64,000 nt of DNA from Hydrogenovibrio sp. JE_KL2 (GCF_009296185.1 NZ_WBJR01000003.1:1-64000); one strand, 5' to 3'. Positions 1 to 9,771 are shown, counted from the stretch's first letter. A program made the numbers and translations. The notes: a model not told the origin generated them from the sequence alone.

Positions 1-110
1 GGACCATAGCGAGATGGAACCACCTGATCCCATTCCGAACTCAGTAGTGAAACGTCTCAGCGCCGATGGTAGTGTGGCAGGTGCCATGTGAGAGTAGGTC
101 ATCTCCAAGC
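1..110 (+). rRNA. rrf: 5S ribosomal RNA, 5' end cut by the window
   Basis: The sequence matches bacterial 5S rRNA across its length. Conserved blocks include CCGAACTCAG, AGTGAAAC and GCGCCGATGGTAGTGTGG, and the 3' strand that closes helix I is visible at about 98-110. The first few bases of the molecule lie outside the window. It is presumably the last gene of an rRNA operon, because a strong terminator follows 11 bases later and a new promoter precedes fabA. Confidence 0.95.
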
Positions 111-120
111 TTATATTCCG

Positions 121-149
121 AAAACCACTCTAGCGAGTGGTTTTTTTTT
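121..149 (+). terminator. Intrinsic terminator of the rRNA operon
   Basis: A 10-bp stem (AAAACCACTC with GAGTGGTTTT) closes a TAGC loop and is followed by a run of T. It lies directly after 5S rRNA, as expected for the end of an rRNA transcript. Confidence 0.92.
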
Positions 150-209
150 AACCATAAATTAACAAAAATCAACTCCTTAAGCGATTATTCTTTCTAGGTT
201 TTTACTAAT

Positions 210-238
210 TTGTATTCGTTTTCGCGCCTCTGTATAAT
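210..238 (+). promoter_or_regulatory. Probable sigma-70 promoter of fabAB
   Basis: A perfect TATAAT lies at 233-238 and a weak -35 (TTGTAT, 210-215) lies 17 bp upstream. The fabA ATG is 31 bases further on. No FabR or FadR operator could be assigned by eye. Confidence 0.6.
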
Positions 239-268
239 ACCGATACAATTTTATAAAATGGAAACTAC

Positions 269-784
269 ATGGAACAGCAGTCTAGCTATACTAAAGAAGA
301 ATTATTGAAATGTGGCCGAGGAGAATTGTTCGGTCCAGGTAATGCGCAACTACCTTTGCCTCCAATGTTGATGTTCGATAGAATTTCCCATATTTCGGAA
401 GAAGGTGGGGCGTTTGGTAAAGGTCAGATCAGAGCTGAGCTAGATGTTACTAAGGATTTATGGTTCTTTGAATGCCATTTCAACAACGATCCAGTTATGC
501 CTGGCTGTTTGGGCTTGGATGCAATGTGGCAATTAATAGGATTTTTCCTTGGGTGGACCGGTGGTCCAGGTCGAGGACGAGCTCTTGGTTCAGGTGAAGT
601 CAAGTTTTACGGACAAGTTTTACCTAAGGCTAAAAAAGTTGAGTATGTAATTGATATGAAGCGTGTGATCAAAAGAAAGCTATACATGGGTATTGCTGAT
701 GCACACATGTTTGTTGATGGAAAAGAAATTTATTCTGCGGCTGATTTAAAGGTCGGTTTGTTTACTAATACGGATTCTTTCTAA
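269..784 (+). CDS. fabA: 3-hydroxydecanoyl-[ACP] dehydratase/isomerase
   Basis: FabA dehydrates 3-hydroxyacyl-ACP and isomerises trans-2-decenoyl-ACP to the cis-3 form, the branch point of anaerobic unsaturated fatty acid synthesis in the cytosol. The 171-residue length equals the E. coli enzyme. The catalytic histidine is His70 in [10 protein letters not shown] and the catalytic aspartate is Asp84 in [10 protein letters not shown], the same numbers as in E. coli. The gene is separated from fabB by two bases, the classic fabA-fabB pair of gammaproteobacteria, so the two are almost certainly co-transcribed. Confidence 0.97.
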   Translation: MEQQSSYTKEELLKCGRGELFGPGNAQLPLPPMLMFDRISHISEEGGAFGKGQIRAELDVTKDLWFFECHFNNDPVMPGCLGLDAMWQLIGFFLGWTGGPGRGRALGSGEVKFYGQVLPKAKKVEYVIDMKRVIKRKLYMGIADAHMFVDGKEIYSAADLKVGLFTNTDSF

Positions 785-786
785 TT

Positions 787-2007
787 ATGAAGCGAGTAGT
801 CATCACAGGTATAGGCATTGTTTCAAGCCTAGGGAATAGTAAGGATGAAGTTACCGATTCACTGCGAAAAGGTAAATCAGGCATTGTATTTGCCCCTGAG
901 TATGCTGAAAATGGAATGAGATCGCAGGTACATGGTGCCATTAAGGATTTGAACTTCCAAGATCACATTGATAGAAAGCAACTTCGTTTTATGGGTGATG
1001 CTGCGGCTTATAGTTATATTGCAATGAAACAGGCTGTTGAAGATTCTGGTTTGAGTGAAGATCAAATTTCAAACCCTAGAACAGGTTTGGTTGCTGGGTC
1101 TGGTGGTGGATCTAATTCAAATGCCACCGATGCCGTTGAAATTGCTAAAACAAAAGGTGTGAAGCGTGTTGGGCCTTATATGGTTACTCGTACAATGGGC
1201 TCAACAGTTTCTGCCTGTTTGGCAACGCCATTCAAAATCAAAGGTATTAATTACTCTATCAGTTCTGCATGCTCAACCTCTGCGCATTGCATAGGTACTG
1301 CTGTTGAACAAATTCAACTAGGAAAGCAGGATGTCGTTTTTGCAGGTGGCGGCGAAGAGCTTCATTGGACGATGTCTGTACTGTTTGATGCAATGGGTGC
1401 TTTGTCTTCAAAATACAATGACACACCAGAGAAGGCTTCTCGGGCTTACGACTCCGACAGAGATGGTTTTGTAATCGCAGGTGGTGGCGGTATGGTTGTT
1501 GTGGAAGAGTTGGAGCACGCTCTGGCTCGTGGCGCAAAAATTTATGCTGAAATAACAGGTTACGGCGCTAACTCCGATGGCTATGATATGGTTGCACCAT
1601 CAGGTGAAGGTGCCGTGCGTTGTATGAAGATGGCACTTGCAAATATTGATGGTGAAGTGGATTATATTAACCCACACGGGACATCAACACCTGTTGGAGA
1701 CACGAAAGAAGCTGCAGCTATACGAGAGGTGTTTGGTGATAGGATTCCAAGGATTAGTTCAACGAAATCAATGTCAGGCCACTCATTGGGTGCGGCGGGT
1801 GTACACGAGTTGATTTACAGCTTATGTATGCTTGAAAATGACTTTATTGCACCTTCGATTAATGTCGAAAACCTTGACCCAGAGTGTGCAGGCATGCCAA
1901 TCGTTACTGAGATTGTTGAAAATGCGGGCTTGAATCGTGTCATGAGTAACAGTTTTGGTTTTGGCGGAACAAACGCATGTATCGTTGTGGAAAAGTACAA
2001 AGCTTAA
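787..2007 (+). CDS. fabB: 3-oxoacyl-[ACP] synthase I
   Basis: FabB elongates the cis-3-decenoyl-ACP made by FabA and so commits carbon to unsaturated fatty acids. The 406-residue protein has the ketosynthase catalytic triad Cys162 (SSACSTSAH), His297 (NPHGTSTP) and His332 (SGHSLGAAG), plus the C-terminal glycine-rich [10 protein letters not shown]. The position two bases after fabA, and the triad spacing, favour FabB over FabF. A bidirectional terminator follows. Confidence 0.97.
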   Translation: MKRVVITGIGIVSSLGNSKDEVTDSLRKGKSGIVFAPEYAENGMRSQVHGAIKDLNFQDHIDRKQLRFMGDAAAYSYIAMKQAVEDSGLSEDQISNPRTGLVAGSGGGSNSNATDAVEIAKTKGVKRVGPYMVTRTMGSTVSACLATPFKIKGINYSISSACSTSAHCIGTAVEQIQLGKQDVVFAGGGEELHWTMSVLFDAMGALSSKYNDTPEKASRAYDSDRDGFVIAGGGGMVVVEELEHALARGAKIYAEITGYGANSDGYDMVAPSGEGAVRCMKMALANIDGEVDYINPHGTSTPVGDTKEAAAIREVFGDRIPRISSTKSMSGHSLGAAGVHELIYSLCMLENDFIAPSINVENLDPECAGMPIVTEIVENAGLNRVMSNSFGFGGTNACIVVEKYKA

Positions 2008-2026
2008 TTTTCTAAATTGACGATAT

Positions 2027-2054
2027 AAAAAAACCGGCATTTGCCGGTTTTTTT
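2027..2054. terminator. Bidirectional terminator between convergent fabB and the transglycosylase gene
   Basis: The palindrome CCGGCATTTGCCGG is flanked by seven A on the left and seven T on the right, so it can end transcripts from both sides. It sits between the stop codons of two converging genes. Confidence 0.9.
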
Positions 2055-2067
2055 ATGTTTGCAATAT

Positions 2068-2736
2068 TTAGCAATAGGGCCATGGTGCATTGCACTTACC
2101 TTTATTCTTTGTAGGAGATTTTTTAATCGTTTTTTCCGGTGAAATTTTGTGGCAAGCAATAAGCTGTTTTTTGTAAAGTTCAGCACGATTTTTTACCTTC
2201 GTAGCGACGTGTAGTAACCATTTCTTTTTTAGGTAGGTTTTTCTTGCATAGCCGCCTTGTCCTTCATGGTAGGCAAGATAGAGTCTGTATGCATCATCTC
2301 TTCTAATTTTATTCTTAATGTGCGACTGATAGTTGTACCATCCGATAAAATCCAAAGAATCTTCGACATTTGTTCTTTTGGCAAAGCGATTCCCTGTTGA
2401 TTTCTGATACTCATACCAGGCAGGATCTTGTGCTTGCGAGTAGCCATAAGCAGAGGAGTCTCTTGGTAGGGGAATGATACCAAGCGCGTATTCGCGCTTG
2501 GGTTGGGCGTCATCCTTAAACCTAGATTCTTGGTAGATAAATGCCATTAGAATGTACTCTGGAACCCCCCATCTTTTTGAGGAAGCTTTGGCTGCGGCTT
2601 CCCAATCGCTATCATAACCATAAATGTGGCAGATGTTGTTATGGGTTTGTCTAGGCGGATTGGTAGTACAACCGGAAATCAGTATCAAAAATGTAAGTAG
2701 TAAGATGGTCTTTAAAGCGGTATTCATAACGTTCAT
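2068..2736 (-). CDS. Transglycosylase SLT-domain lipoprotein
   Basis: This is a predicted outer-membrane lipoprotein of the lysozyme-like SLT superfamily, likely to cleave or remodel peptidoglycan. From the start at 2736 there is a hydrophobic signal peptide ending in a lipobox (LISGC). The SLT core follows, with the catalytic-type glutamate in FIYQESRF, a GYSQAQDP segment and AYHEGQGGY. The C-terminus is lysine-rich with paired cysteines. An upstream in-frame ATG at 2814 is rejected because it would hide the signal peptide. The start overlaps the end of the DUF2914 gene, so this is the last gene of an ftsY-DUF2914-SLT operon. The ATG at 2727 is an alternative start. Confidence 0.8.
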   Translation of the reverse strand: MNVMNTALKTILLLTFLILISGCTTNPPRQTHNNICHIYGYDSDWEAAAKASSKRWGVPEYILMAFIYQESRFKDDAQPKREYALGIIPLPRDSSAYGYSQAQDPAWYEYQKSTGNRFAKRTNVEDSLDFIGWYNYQSHIKNKIRRDDAYRLYLAYHEGQGGYARKTYLKKKWLLHVATKVKNRAELYKKQLIACHKISPEKTIKKSPTKNKGKCNAPWPYC

Positions 2737-3653
2737 TGCGAATAAATAAAAGTTTTTCGGTAGATAGGTTGCTTTTGGCTGTTCAGTATCTCGACATCCC
2801 AGTGCCCGCTCCATGCGCTACTGAGGCGTTTACTTGACCAAGTACGGAAATTTTGCCCTTTGATTTGAAGGGGAATCGTTGCCATAACTTTTCCATTGTA
2901 ACGCCAACGGTGGTACAGCATCTCACCACTTGCCTTTTCTATTTGAGTAAAGAAATAAAGTTTTCTGACAAATTTTGGGATGACGTCGTTATAAACTTTT
3001 CCTGGTTCCCTGTTTGTTATCTCGGTCGTAAAAACAGCTCTGCGAATTTGAATAGGACTTTGAACTAACGGTGTTTCTGTCAAAGCTGGAGCTGATGTTG
3101 CTTCTTGTTTGGATAGCTCCAAGTCCGTTCGCTCATCATGTGAAAGCAAGGATAAAGAGTTGCCAGGTTTTTCGTTGGCGGGTTTCTGAGAGAGTTTTTG
3201 TTTCTCTTCTAATGGTGTGCTTGGCTTTTTGGTTTGGCTTTTTGCGGCAGTGAGAAGGCCAAAGTCATCCGAATTGGGAGCTTGAGTTTGCTGAGAAAGT
3301 GGTGTTACAGCAGAGGTTGCGGTAACCGGTCCTTTGGCTATCTTTTGGGGTTTGTTTTTTTGTTTTTCTTGCTGGATATTCTGAATCATGACACTGGCAG
3401 TTGCTAAGCCTGCAACGATTGCCATCACCATCCAAATTGCTTTATTACGCCATGGGGATTCTTTTTCATTCTCTAATGCTTCAGCCAGGTCATCCTGATA
3501 CTGGTGCCAGCCACTTTCAAAGTGGGTTTTCATCGCATTGTCCAACTTAATCAGGCTGGGCATAAGCGTTAAAGATTTGCCATCCATAGCCAACCGATAG
3601 CCTTTTTTAAAAGCGTATAAGTGATTGGCATTTTGTGTTTCAGGCAATTTCAT
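2733..3653 (-). CDS. DUF2914-domain membrane protein with an RMF-like N-terminus
   Basis: The 306-residue protein has three parts. Residues about 11-60 resemble ribosome modulation factor in the spacing of GY (18-19), GKS (25-27), P32, GW (48-49) and a following DD. A single membrane helix lies at about 72-90, followed by a long low-complexity linker rich in Lys, Gln, Ser and Thr. The C-terminal 80 residues look like DUF2914 (KVYNDVIPKF, YHRWRYNGKV, the SGHWDVEI region). The topology would place the N-terminus in the cytoplasm and DUF2914 in the periplasm. The function is unknown. The gene starts 5 bases from the end of ftsY and is co-oriented with it. The RMF resemblance is an inference by eye. 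Confidence 0.7.
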   Translation of the reverse strand: MKLPETQNANHLYAFKKGYRLAMDGKSLTLMPSLIKLDNAMKTHFESGWHQYQDDLAEALENEKESPWRNKAIWMVMAIVAGLATASVMIQNIQQEKQKNKPQKIAKGPVTATSAVTPLSQQTQAPNSDDFGLLTAAKSQTKKPSTPLEEKQKLSQKPANEKPGNSLSLLSHDERTDLELSKQEATSAPALTETPLVQSPIQIRRAVFTTEITNREPGKVYNDVIPKFVRKLYFFTQIEKASGEMLYHRWRYNGKVMATIPLQIKGQNFRTWSSKRLSSAWSGHWDVEILNSQKQPIYRKTFIYSQ

Positions 3654-3658
3654 ATTAG

Positions 3659-4723
3659 CTAATCAAACAAGGCTTCTGAAAAGTCCTTTGCATTAAAAGT
3701 TCGTAAATCATCAATGCTTTCGCCCACACCGATAAATCTGACGGGTAAGCCGGTTTTTTCAGCGAGTGCAAAAATAATTCCACCTTTCGCTGTTCCATCC
3801 AGTTTTGTAAGCGTCAAACCAGTCAGTTCCATAGCATCATGAAATTGCTGGGCTTGGTTCATAGCGTTTTGTCCTGTACCTGCATCAAGCACTAGCATCA
3901 CTTCGTGGGGTGCTGATGCGTCCACTTTTTGGATGACGCGTTTTACCTTTTTTAACTCTTCCATTAGGTTGGATTGAGTATGCAAGCGACCGGCGGTATC
4001 GGCGATAAGCACATCGATTTTTTTAGCAGTCGCAGATTGAATAGCATCAAAAATCACAGCAGCAGAATCGGCTCCCGTATTTTGCGCGATGACAGGAACT
4101 TGGTTACGCTCTCCCCAGGTTTGAAGTTGTTCGACAGCAGCGGCACGAAAAGTATCGCCAGCTGCCAGCATGACTGACTTGCCTTCGTTTTGGAACTTCT
4201 TAGCCAATTTACCAATAGTGGTTGTTTTTCCAACGCCATTGACGCCGACCATCAAAATCACGAAAGGTTTGTGGCTTGATGTATCAATTTCCAAAGGCTT
4301 TGCTACGGGTTCAAGTAATTCCATTAACTGTAGCTTTAAGGCATTAATTAAGGTTTCTGGGTCTTTGAGCTCTTTTCTGGAGACTTGTTCTGTTAGGTTT
4401 TGGATGATTTTATCCGTCGCGTCTACACCGATGTCCGCACCTAAAAGAACCATTTCGAGTTCTTCAAGGAGTTCGTCATCGATTTCTTTTTTGCCCAGAA
4501 TCAAGTTAGCTAGATTATCTGTAAAGCCTTGTCTAGTTTTCTTTAGCCCAGATTTTAAGCGGGCGAAGAATGAGGGAGATTTTTCTTCGGCAATAGACTG
4601 AGTTTCAGATAAGGCATCAGTTTGCGAAAATGTTTCATATGAAACGTTTTCTTCAGACATTTGCTCAGCGTTCTCTTCTAACGCTTTGTTTAGGTTGTCT
4701 TTTCGTTTTAAAAAACTGAACAT
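3659..4723 (-). CDS. ftsY: Signal recognition particle receptor FtsY
   Basis: FtsY is the SRP receptor GTPase that docks Ffh-bound ribosomes at the membrane. The 354-residue protein has a short acidic A domain (about 1-60), a helical N domain, and a G domain with GVNGVGKTTT (G1), DTFRAAAVEQ (the SRP-type insertion), DTAGR (G3) and TKLDGTAKGG (G4). The acidic domain is shorter than in E. coli, as in many gammaproteobacteria. It is divergent from the M16 peptidase genes, a familiar gammaproteobacterial neighbourhood. Confidence 0.97.
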   Translation of the reverse strand: MFSFLKRKDNLNKALEENAEQMSEENVSYETFSQTDALSETQSIAEEKSPSFFARLKSGLKKTRQGFTDNLANLILGKKEIDDELLEELEMVLLGADIGVDATDKIIQNLTEQVSRKELKDPETLINALKLQLMELLEPVAKPLEIDTSSHKPFVILMVGVNGVGKTTTIGKLAKKFQNEGKSVMLAAGDTFRAAAVEQLQTWGERNQVPVIAQNTGADSAAVIFDAIQSATAKKIDVLIADTAGRLHTQSNLMEELKKVKRVIQKVDASAPHEVMLVLDAGTGQNAMNQAQQFHDAMELTGLTLTKLDGTAKGGIIFALAEKTGLPVRFIGVGESIDDLRTFNAKDFSEALFD

Positions 4724-4865
4724 TCGGTTCCCTTAAATTTTTTGGTAATCACCAAGAAAATGATTTAAGTAATCGTAGGGGGCTTTCAAAGCTTCGGTCA
4801 TACTTAGTTGATAAATATGGGCTATTATAAAGCAAATCAAGGTCTTTTTTAGGGGATTCGAGGCG

Positions 4866-6257
4866 ATGAAGCTTGCGATACATTGGATGTTTTTAGGAAT
4901 TTTAGCCGTTACGAGTTTTGCTGCGATGGCAAAGAGCGATGCGGGTATTTTTGAGTATCAACTTAAAAACGGATTGAAGGTGGTTATTAAGCCTGATCAT
5001 CGTGCGCCAGTGGTTGTTCAGCAAGTTTGGTATCGAGTGGGTTCAAATTATGAAGAGAATGGCTTGACCGGCATTTCACATATGCTGGAGCATATGATGT
5101 TTAAGGGAACAAAAACCTTAAAGCCAGGTGAATTTTCCGAGAGAGTAGCAAAGCTTGGGGGGCAAGAGAATGCCTTTACCTCTTCTGACTATACGGTCTA
5201 TTATCAGGTTGTCGGTAAGCAACATTTAGCAGAAGTCATGAAGCTGGAAGCTGATCGAATGCACAACTTGGTTATAAAAAATAAGGAATTCCAAAAAGAG
5301 CGAGAGGTTGTTACAGAAGAGAGGCGCTGGCGAATTGAGGACAAGCCAGCAAGTAATCTCTATGAGCAATTTAATGCAATCGCTTTCATAAATAGCCCAC
5401 CTCATCATCCTACTATTGGGTGGATGAATGATATTCGCCATTACACAGCAAAAGATGTCAGGCACTGGTATCGGAAATGGTATGCACCTAATAATGCGAC
5501 ACTAGTAGTCGTTGGGGATGTCGATCCACAGCAAGTGCTGAAGTTGGCGAAGCGCTACTATGGTGTTTATAAGTCGAAAAAAATTGTGCAACCTAAACCT
5601 CAGGTTGAGATTCCACAGCAAGGCGAACGAAAAGTTGTTTTAAAGGGGGCAACCAAAGTGCCTAGTGTTTTGATGGGATTTCACGTGCCAACATTGGCGA
5701 CAGCAAAGACGCCTGAAGAAAAACAAGATGTCTATGCGCTCTCAGTGCTAAGCAATGTGCTGGATGGAGATGACTCTTCCCGATTGACCAAAGATTTGGT
5801 CAGAGGCAGTAAGCAGTTGGCAAGTGCCGGTGCTGGGTACGATGAATTGTCTCGACTCGAAACGTTGTTTTTGATGGAGGGAACGCCTTCCAAAGACGTG
5901 ACTCCCAAGCAGGTTGAAGATGCCTTGTGGCAAGAAATTGAAAAGTTACAAAATACGCCAATCCAGCCAGAAGAACTCAGCAGAGTACTGGCACAAACTG
6001 AAGCTCAGTATGTTTACCACCAAGACTCAATTCAAGCACAAGCGATGGTGTTAGGGGCTTCTATTTCTGTCGGGTTACCTGTGGATACTGATGCTCATTG
6101 GATCGAGCATTTACGAACAGTAACCCCTCAGCAAGTCCAAGCAGTGGCGAAAAAGTATTTTTCTAAAGATAAAATGACCTTGGGTGTTTTGCTGCCGAAT
6201 GGTAAAGCGCCAGTGCAGTCCGAGTCTTCGGCGATTAGTGCAGGAGGGATTCGATAA
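4866..6257 (+). CDS. Periplasmic zinc peptidase, M16 family, catalytic subunit
   Basis: The protein has an N-terminal signal peptide ending near AMA, then a pitrilysin-type domain with the inverted zinc motif HXXEH (His72-Glu75-His76 in HMLEHMMFKG). The third ligand, Glu151 or Glu152, lies in VVTEERRWR. The remaining 250 residues are the inactive M16_C-type repeat. It is followed by a second M16 gene that overlaps it by one base. Pairs of one active and one inactive subunit typically form heterodimeric periplasmic peptidases. The physiological substrate cannot be read from the sequence. Confidence 0.93.
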   Translation: MKLAIHWMFLGILAVTSFAAMAKSDAGIFEYQLKNGLKVVIKPDHRAPVVVQQVWYRVGSNYEENGLTGISHMLEHMMFKGTKTLKPGEFSERVAKLGGQENAFTSSDYTVYYQVVGKQHLAEVMKLEADRMHNLVIKNKEFQKEREVVTEERRWRIEDKPASNLYEQFNAIAFINSPPHHPTIGWMNDIRHYTAKDVRHWYRKWYAPNNATLVVVGDVDPQQVLKLAKRYYGVYKSKKIVQPKPQVEIPQQGERKVVLKGATKVPSVLMGFHVPTLATAKTPEEKQDVYALSVLSNVLDGDDSSRLTKDLVRGSKQLASAGAGYDELSRLETLFLMEGTPSKDVTPKQVEDALWQEIEKLQNTPIQPEELSRVLAQTEAQYVYHQDSIQAQAMVLGASISVGLPVDTDAHWIEHLRTVTPQQVQAVAKKYFSKDKMTLGVLLPNGKAPVQSESSAISAGGIR

Positions 6258-7558
6258 TGAAACGATTCGGTCTGTATTTACTGTTAGGATTGGGAACGTT
6301 ATTTTTACTTCCTGCGGAAGCCGCTGTAAAAATACAACATTGGAATACGCCAAATGGCGCTAGAGTTTATTTTGTGCAGGCGAATCAATTGCCTATGATG
6401 GATGTCGAGCTGAAATTTGATGCAGGTTCTGCAAGAGATGGCGATCAATTTGGTTTGGCTTATATGACGTCTGCGTTGATAGGTACCTCAACCAGTCAGC
6501 TGACTGAGGATGGGATCAGCTCTGACTTCAATAATATTGGCGCACAGTTCGGTACCGATGCCGGGCGGGACAGTGCTTCTATTTACCTTAGAACGTTAAC
6601 TCGTCCCAAGATTCTTCACCAAGCGTTGTCGGTATTTGAGCAGGTGACTTCTGATGCGGTATTCAAACCGGAAATTTTAGATAGAGAGCGCAACCGTTTG
6701 TATTTGCAATTGAAGCAAAAGGCCGTCACGCCATCAGCGCTGATGTCCGATAAGTTGTGGTCTGAATTGTATGGAAAACACCCTTACGCACATCCACCGG
6801 AAGGTACCCAACAATCGTTGAAGAAATTGACAGCGCAAACGTTGAAAGACTTTTATCGACAATACTACGTTGCCAGTAATGCACAAGTAACCATTGTCGG
6901 CAAACTTACTCGAAAGGAGGCTGAGCAAATTGCTACGCGTTTGACGCAGTCATTGCCGGAAGGTAAAAAGCCAGCACCTTTGTCCCAGCCAATGCCGCTT
7001 AAAAAGGCGAAGGTCGTTCATATTCCCTTTACCGCGACGCAAACACATTATGCTTTGGCGCAGGTAGGTATTGAACGAGGTAATCCAGACTATGCCGCAT
7101 TATTTGTAGGAAATCAGATTTTAGGTGGTAGTGGTTTCAGTTCGCTTCTCATGGAGAATGTTCGTGAAAAACGCGGTCTGGTTTACGGGGTGTATAGTTA
7201 TTTTGTCCCGATGAAAGTTTCTGGCCCATTTGTCATCAGTTTATCGACTAAAAACGCCAATGAAGAAAAGGCCGATAAGGTTGTTAGAGAAACATTGGAA
7301 GGTTTTATGAAAGACTTTTCGGATAAGAAATTACAGGCCATTAAAAGCAATTTGATTGATGGTTTTCCGTTAAGAATGGACAGTAACAGCAAACTCTTGG
7401 CTTATGCTTCGATGATAGGGTTTTATGGGTTGCCGTTAGATTATTTGCAGAGTTTTCCAAAAGCCATCTCTAAAGTGACCAAGCAAGATATCTTAAAAGC
7501 CTGGTCTAAACATGTGCATCCGCAAGCCATGTTGCAAGTTACCGTTGGGCAAAAGTAA
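6257..7558 (+). CDS. M16 family peptidase-like protein, non-catalytic partner
   Basis: The 433-residue exported protein (signal peptide ending at PAEA) has M16 fold landmarks but no HXXEH motif: the equivalent region reads AYMTSALIGT. It retains the C-terminal YRQYYVASNA and REKRGLVYGVYS segments characteristic of the family, the latter carrying the Arg-Tyr type substrate-binding element. Start and stop codons overlap (TAATG) with the catalytic partner, so translation is probably coupled. A clear AGGAGGG precedes the start. Confidence 0.92.
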   Translation: MKRFGLYLLLGLGTLFLLPAEAAVKIQHWNTPNGARVYFVQANQLPMMDVELKFDAGSARDGDQFGLAYMTSALIGTSTSQLTEDGISSDFNNIGAQFGTDAGRDSASIYLRTLTRPKILHQALSVFEQVTSDAVFKPEILDRERNRLYLQLKQKAVTPSALMSDKLWSELYGKHPYAHPPEGTQQSLKKLTAQTLKDFYRQYYVASNAQVTIVGKLTRKEAEQIATRLTQSLPEGKKPAPLSQPMPLKKAKVVHIPFTATQTHYALAQVGIERGNPDYAALFVGNQILGGSGFSSLLMENVREKRGLVYGVYSYFVPMKVSGPFVISLSTKNANEEKADKVVRETLEGFMKDFSDKKLQAIKSNLIDGFPLRMDSNSKLLAYASMIGFYGLPLDYLQSFPKAISKVTKQDILKAWSKHVHPQAMLQVTVGQK

Positions 7559-7578
7559 AAGAAAGCTGCTAAAAAGAA

Positions 7579-8730
7579 TTAAGCCGTATTTAGGTTTTCT
7601 TGGCAGAAAATGCAGTTTCTACCATTGTTTTTGGCTTGGTACAGCATCTTGTCCGCCTCTTTTAGTAAGGCATCGAAATTAACCCTGCCGGATGCTGCTG
7701 CAATTCCGAAGCTTGCAGTGACCTGAATACTACATTCAGGAAGTTGTATCGGTGTTGATTCGATTTTATGCCTAATGCGTTCGGCAATATCCTTAGTTGC
7801 GTCTAAGCTCAGGCTAGGTAGGATCAGTACAAACTCTTCCCCGCCAATACGTGCCACCAAGTCTCCCTGCCTTGAAGTCTCTTGGAGAACCTTTGCGATT
7901 TCTGTTAAAACAGCGTCGCTGACCTTATGACCATAGCTGTCATTCACTTGCTTGAAGTAATCAATGTCAACTGTTATCACATTTAATGGCGTACGTTGAA
8001 TTTCCGTTGACGACAAAATAATAGGTAGGGCTTTTGTTAGACCTCTACGATTTAAAACGCCCGTTAAAGGATCGTTGAGCGCTAAGTCCAATAGCTTCCT
8101 ATGGTCGTGAATCAATATGGATGTCAAGAAGCCGATGGACACCAAGATAAAGCTCGTCGTTGTGGCAGTGAATGCTATGGTGTAGGCCGTGTGTAAGCTA
8201 TTGAATTCGTATGCCAAGTAAGCTTGTATTGGAGCCGTTATAATAATAATTAAAGCACTCAGTGCGATTAATCCGCTGCCGATGTTCTTAAGTTTAATGG
8301 CACGCTGTAGTGAGATATAGAAGATAACGGGATAAACAAATAACGCATAGATTGAACCCACCAATATATGCTCCAATGCACCTTCGGCGTGAAAGATGGC
8401 ATAGAGCGGGATGATATGAAGTCCAGCGATGAGTGCAATTTTTTTGAGGTTGTCTGAGCATTGTCTTACGGCAATTAATAGCAAAAAGCTACTGATGATA
8501 TAGCCTGTTCCCGGCGGCAGAAATTTGTGATTCGGGCCGTAAAGGTCTCTCATGGCGAGTGAAACCCAGCTGATAATTGCAAACAGAAAAAATAATTTGA
8601 ACAGTCTGATTGAAGCAACCGGAAGGTCTCTGTTTTGCAAAGAGAAGATGACTAAGAGAATGCTTGCTGTAGACGTGATTAAAACGGCATGTAATGCATA
8701 AATATATGTATGAAAGTCTGTTTCTAGCAT
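7579..8730 (-). CDS. Membrane-bound diguanylate cyclase (7TM-GGDEF)
   Basis: The N-terminal half (residues about 8-215) contains seven predicted membrane helices with short loops, a membrane sensor of unassigned ligand. The C-terminal GGDEF domain (about 220-380) has the active motif GGEEF at about 296-300. An intact inhibitory site RQGD lies five residues upstream of it, so the enzyme should make c-di-GMP and be product-inhibited. It converges with the M16 operon and is co-oriented with the transporter gene upstream. Confidence 0.92.
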   Translation of the reverse strand: MLETDFHTYIYALHAVLITSTASILLVIFSLQNRDLPVASIRLFKLFFLFAIISWVSLAMRDLYGPNHKFLPPGTGYIISSFLLLIAVRQCSDNLKKIALIAGLHIIPLYAIFHAEGALEHILVGSIYALFVYPVIFYISLQRAIKLKNIGSGLIALSALIIIITAPIQAYLAYEFNSLHTAYTIAFTATTTSFILVSIGFLTSILIHDHRKLLDLALNDPLTGVLNRRGLTKALPIILSSTEIQRTPLNVITVDIDYFKQVNDSYGHKVSDAVLTEIAKVLQETSRQGDLVARIGGEEFVLILPSLSLDATKDIAERIRHKIESTPIQLPECSIQVTASFGIAAASGRVNFDALLKEADKMLYQAKNNGRNCIFCQENLNTA

Positions 8731-8807
8731 ATTTTCGACTTAATCTTCCTGGAGGCTTGGAGGTCCATTTTATATGGTTCGTGTAAGCTTGGTTTTTTTA
8801 AAATTGA

Positions 8808-9569
8808 TTAAATCATACTGATTCCAAACAAGTGTTGCAGACCAAAACCTGTCAAAAAAGCAATGCTGGCAGCCGCACTCCCCATTATCAGCGTTTTCAC
8901 ACCGGAAGCGAGTTGGCGTTTTCCAAGAGATAAGCTTTTTATCAGGCCGATGGAGAAAAACATGAACATGGCGATTAACGCGCTTGCAGTGAATTGTGTC
9001 GTTAGACTCAAACCTGACATCAAGTAAGGCACCAATGGCATTGCACCGACGGTGATAAATGCCAAGAAGGTTGCCAGAGCTGAAACCGAACAGTTTGAAT
9101 GATTCTTCTGTAGACCATGTTCTTCAGTTAGCATGGTTTCAATCCATAGCGTTTTATCTTGAGAAATGGTGTCGACAATTTTTTCCAGTATTTTGCCTTG
9201 GAACCCTTTTTGTTGAAAGATTTGTCGTATTTCTTCTTTTTCACCCTCTGGGACTCTGTCGATATGGTCGGCTTCCAGCTTTTTGATGGTGTCTATATAT
9301 TCGTTTTGGGCTTTGGTTGCTTCGTAGTTGCTTACTGCCATGCTGAACCCATCGGCAAACAAATTTGCAAACCCAAGCACAAGCGCGACTGAAGCGGAAA
9401 AACCTGCACCAAAGGCTCCTGAAACAACTGCGAAAGTCGTTACGCAACCATCAATTGCGCCTAACACTGCGTCCGGAAGAACTTGAGGTTTTGATGGTGC
9501 GTTCAGCCTTTCGGAAATCATGTCAGGATGATGGTCTTGCCTAAGTTGGTCAAGACTGTCTGGTTTCAT
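8808..9569 (-). CDS. VIT1/CCC1-family metal transporter
   Basis: The family comprises proton-coupled transporters of ferrous iron or manganese. The 253-residue protein shows the typical order: a conserved first helix with GAIDGCVTTFAVVSGA, a second with GFANLFADGFSMAVSNY, and a soluble helical arm of about 70 residues rich in Glu and Lys (ATKAQNEYIDTIKKLEADH) that carries metal-binding acidic residues in related proteins. Three C-terminal helices follow. It is probably an inner-membrane exporter or detoxifier; the metal cannot be decided from sequence. Confidence 0.9.
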   Translation of the reverse strand: MKPDSLDQLRQDHHPDMISERLNAPSKPQVLPDAVLGAIDGCVTTFAVVSGAFGAGFSASVALVLGFANLFADGFSMAVSNYEATKAQNEYIDTIKKLEADHIDRVPEGEKEEIRQIFQQKGFQGKILEKIVDTISQDKTLWIETMLTEEHGLQKNHSNCSVSALATFLAFITVGAMPLVPYLMSGLSLTTQFTASALIAMFMFFSIGLIKSLSLGKRQLASGVKTLIMGSAAASIAFLTGFGLQHLFGISMI

Positions 9570-9771
9570 ATGTGTCCTTTGGGGGTGGATAGTTTAATTC
9601 TACTGAAAATCTGCGGCATGGAACAAGTAAACGAAAGGTTTCTACTATCTTAATGATAATGGCGTTTTGCAGGCCCGGGTATCTCCCTATTAGAAGCACG
9701 ATTCTAGTGTGATAAAATGTATTAATAAAGAAGGTTTTACGTAAAAACACCTGTTTGAGGCTTTTTAGAAG

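Noticed and set aside
4170-4601. A 143-codon open frame antisense to ftsY
   Set aside because: It mirrors the conserved FtsY coding sequence and its translation shows no family features.
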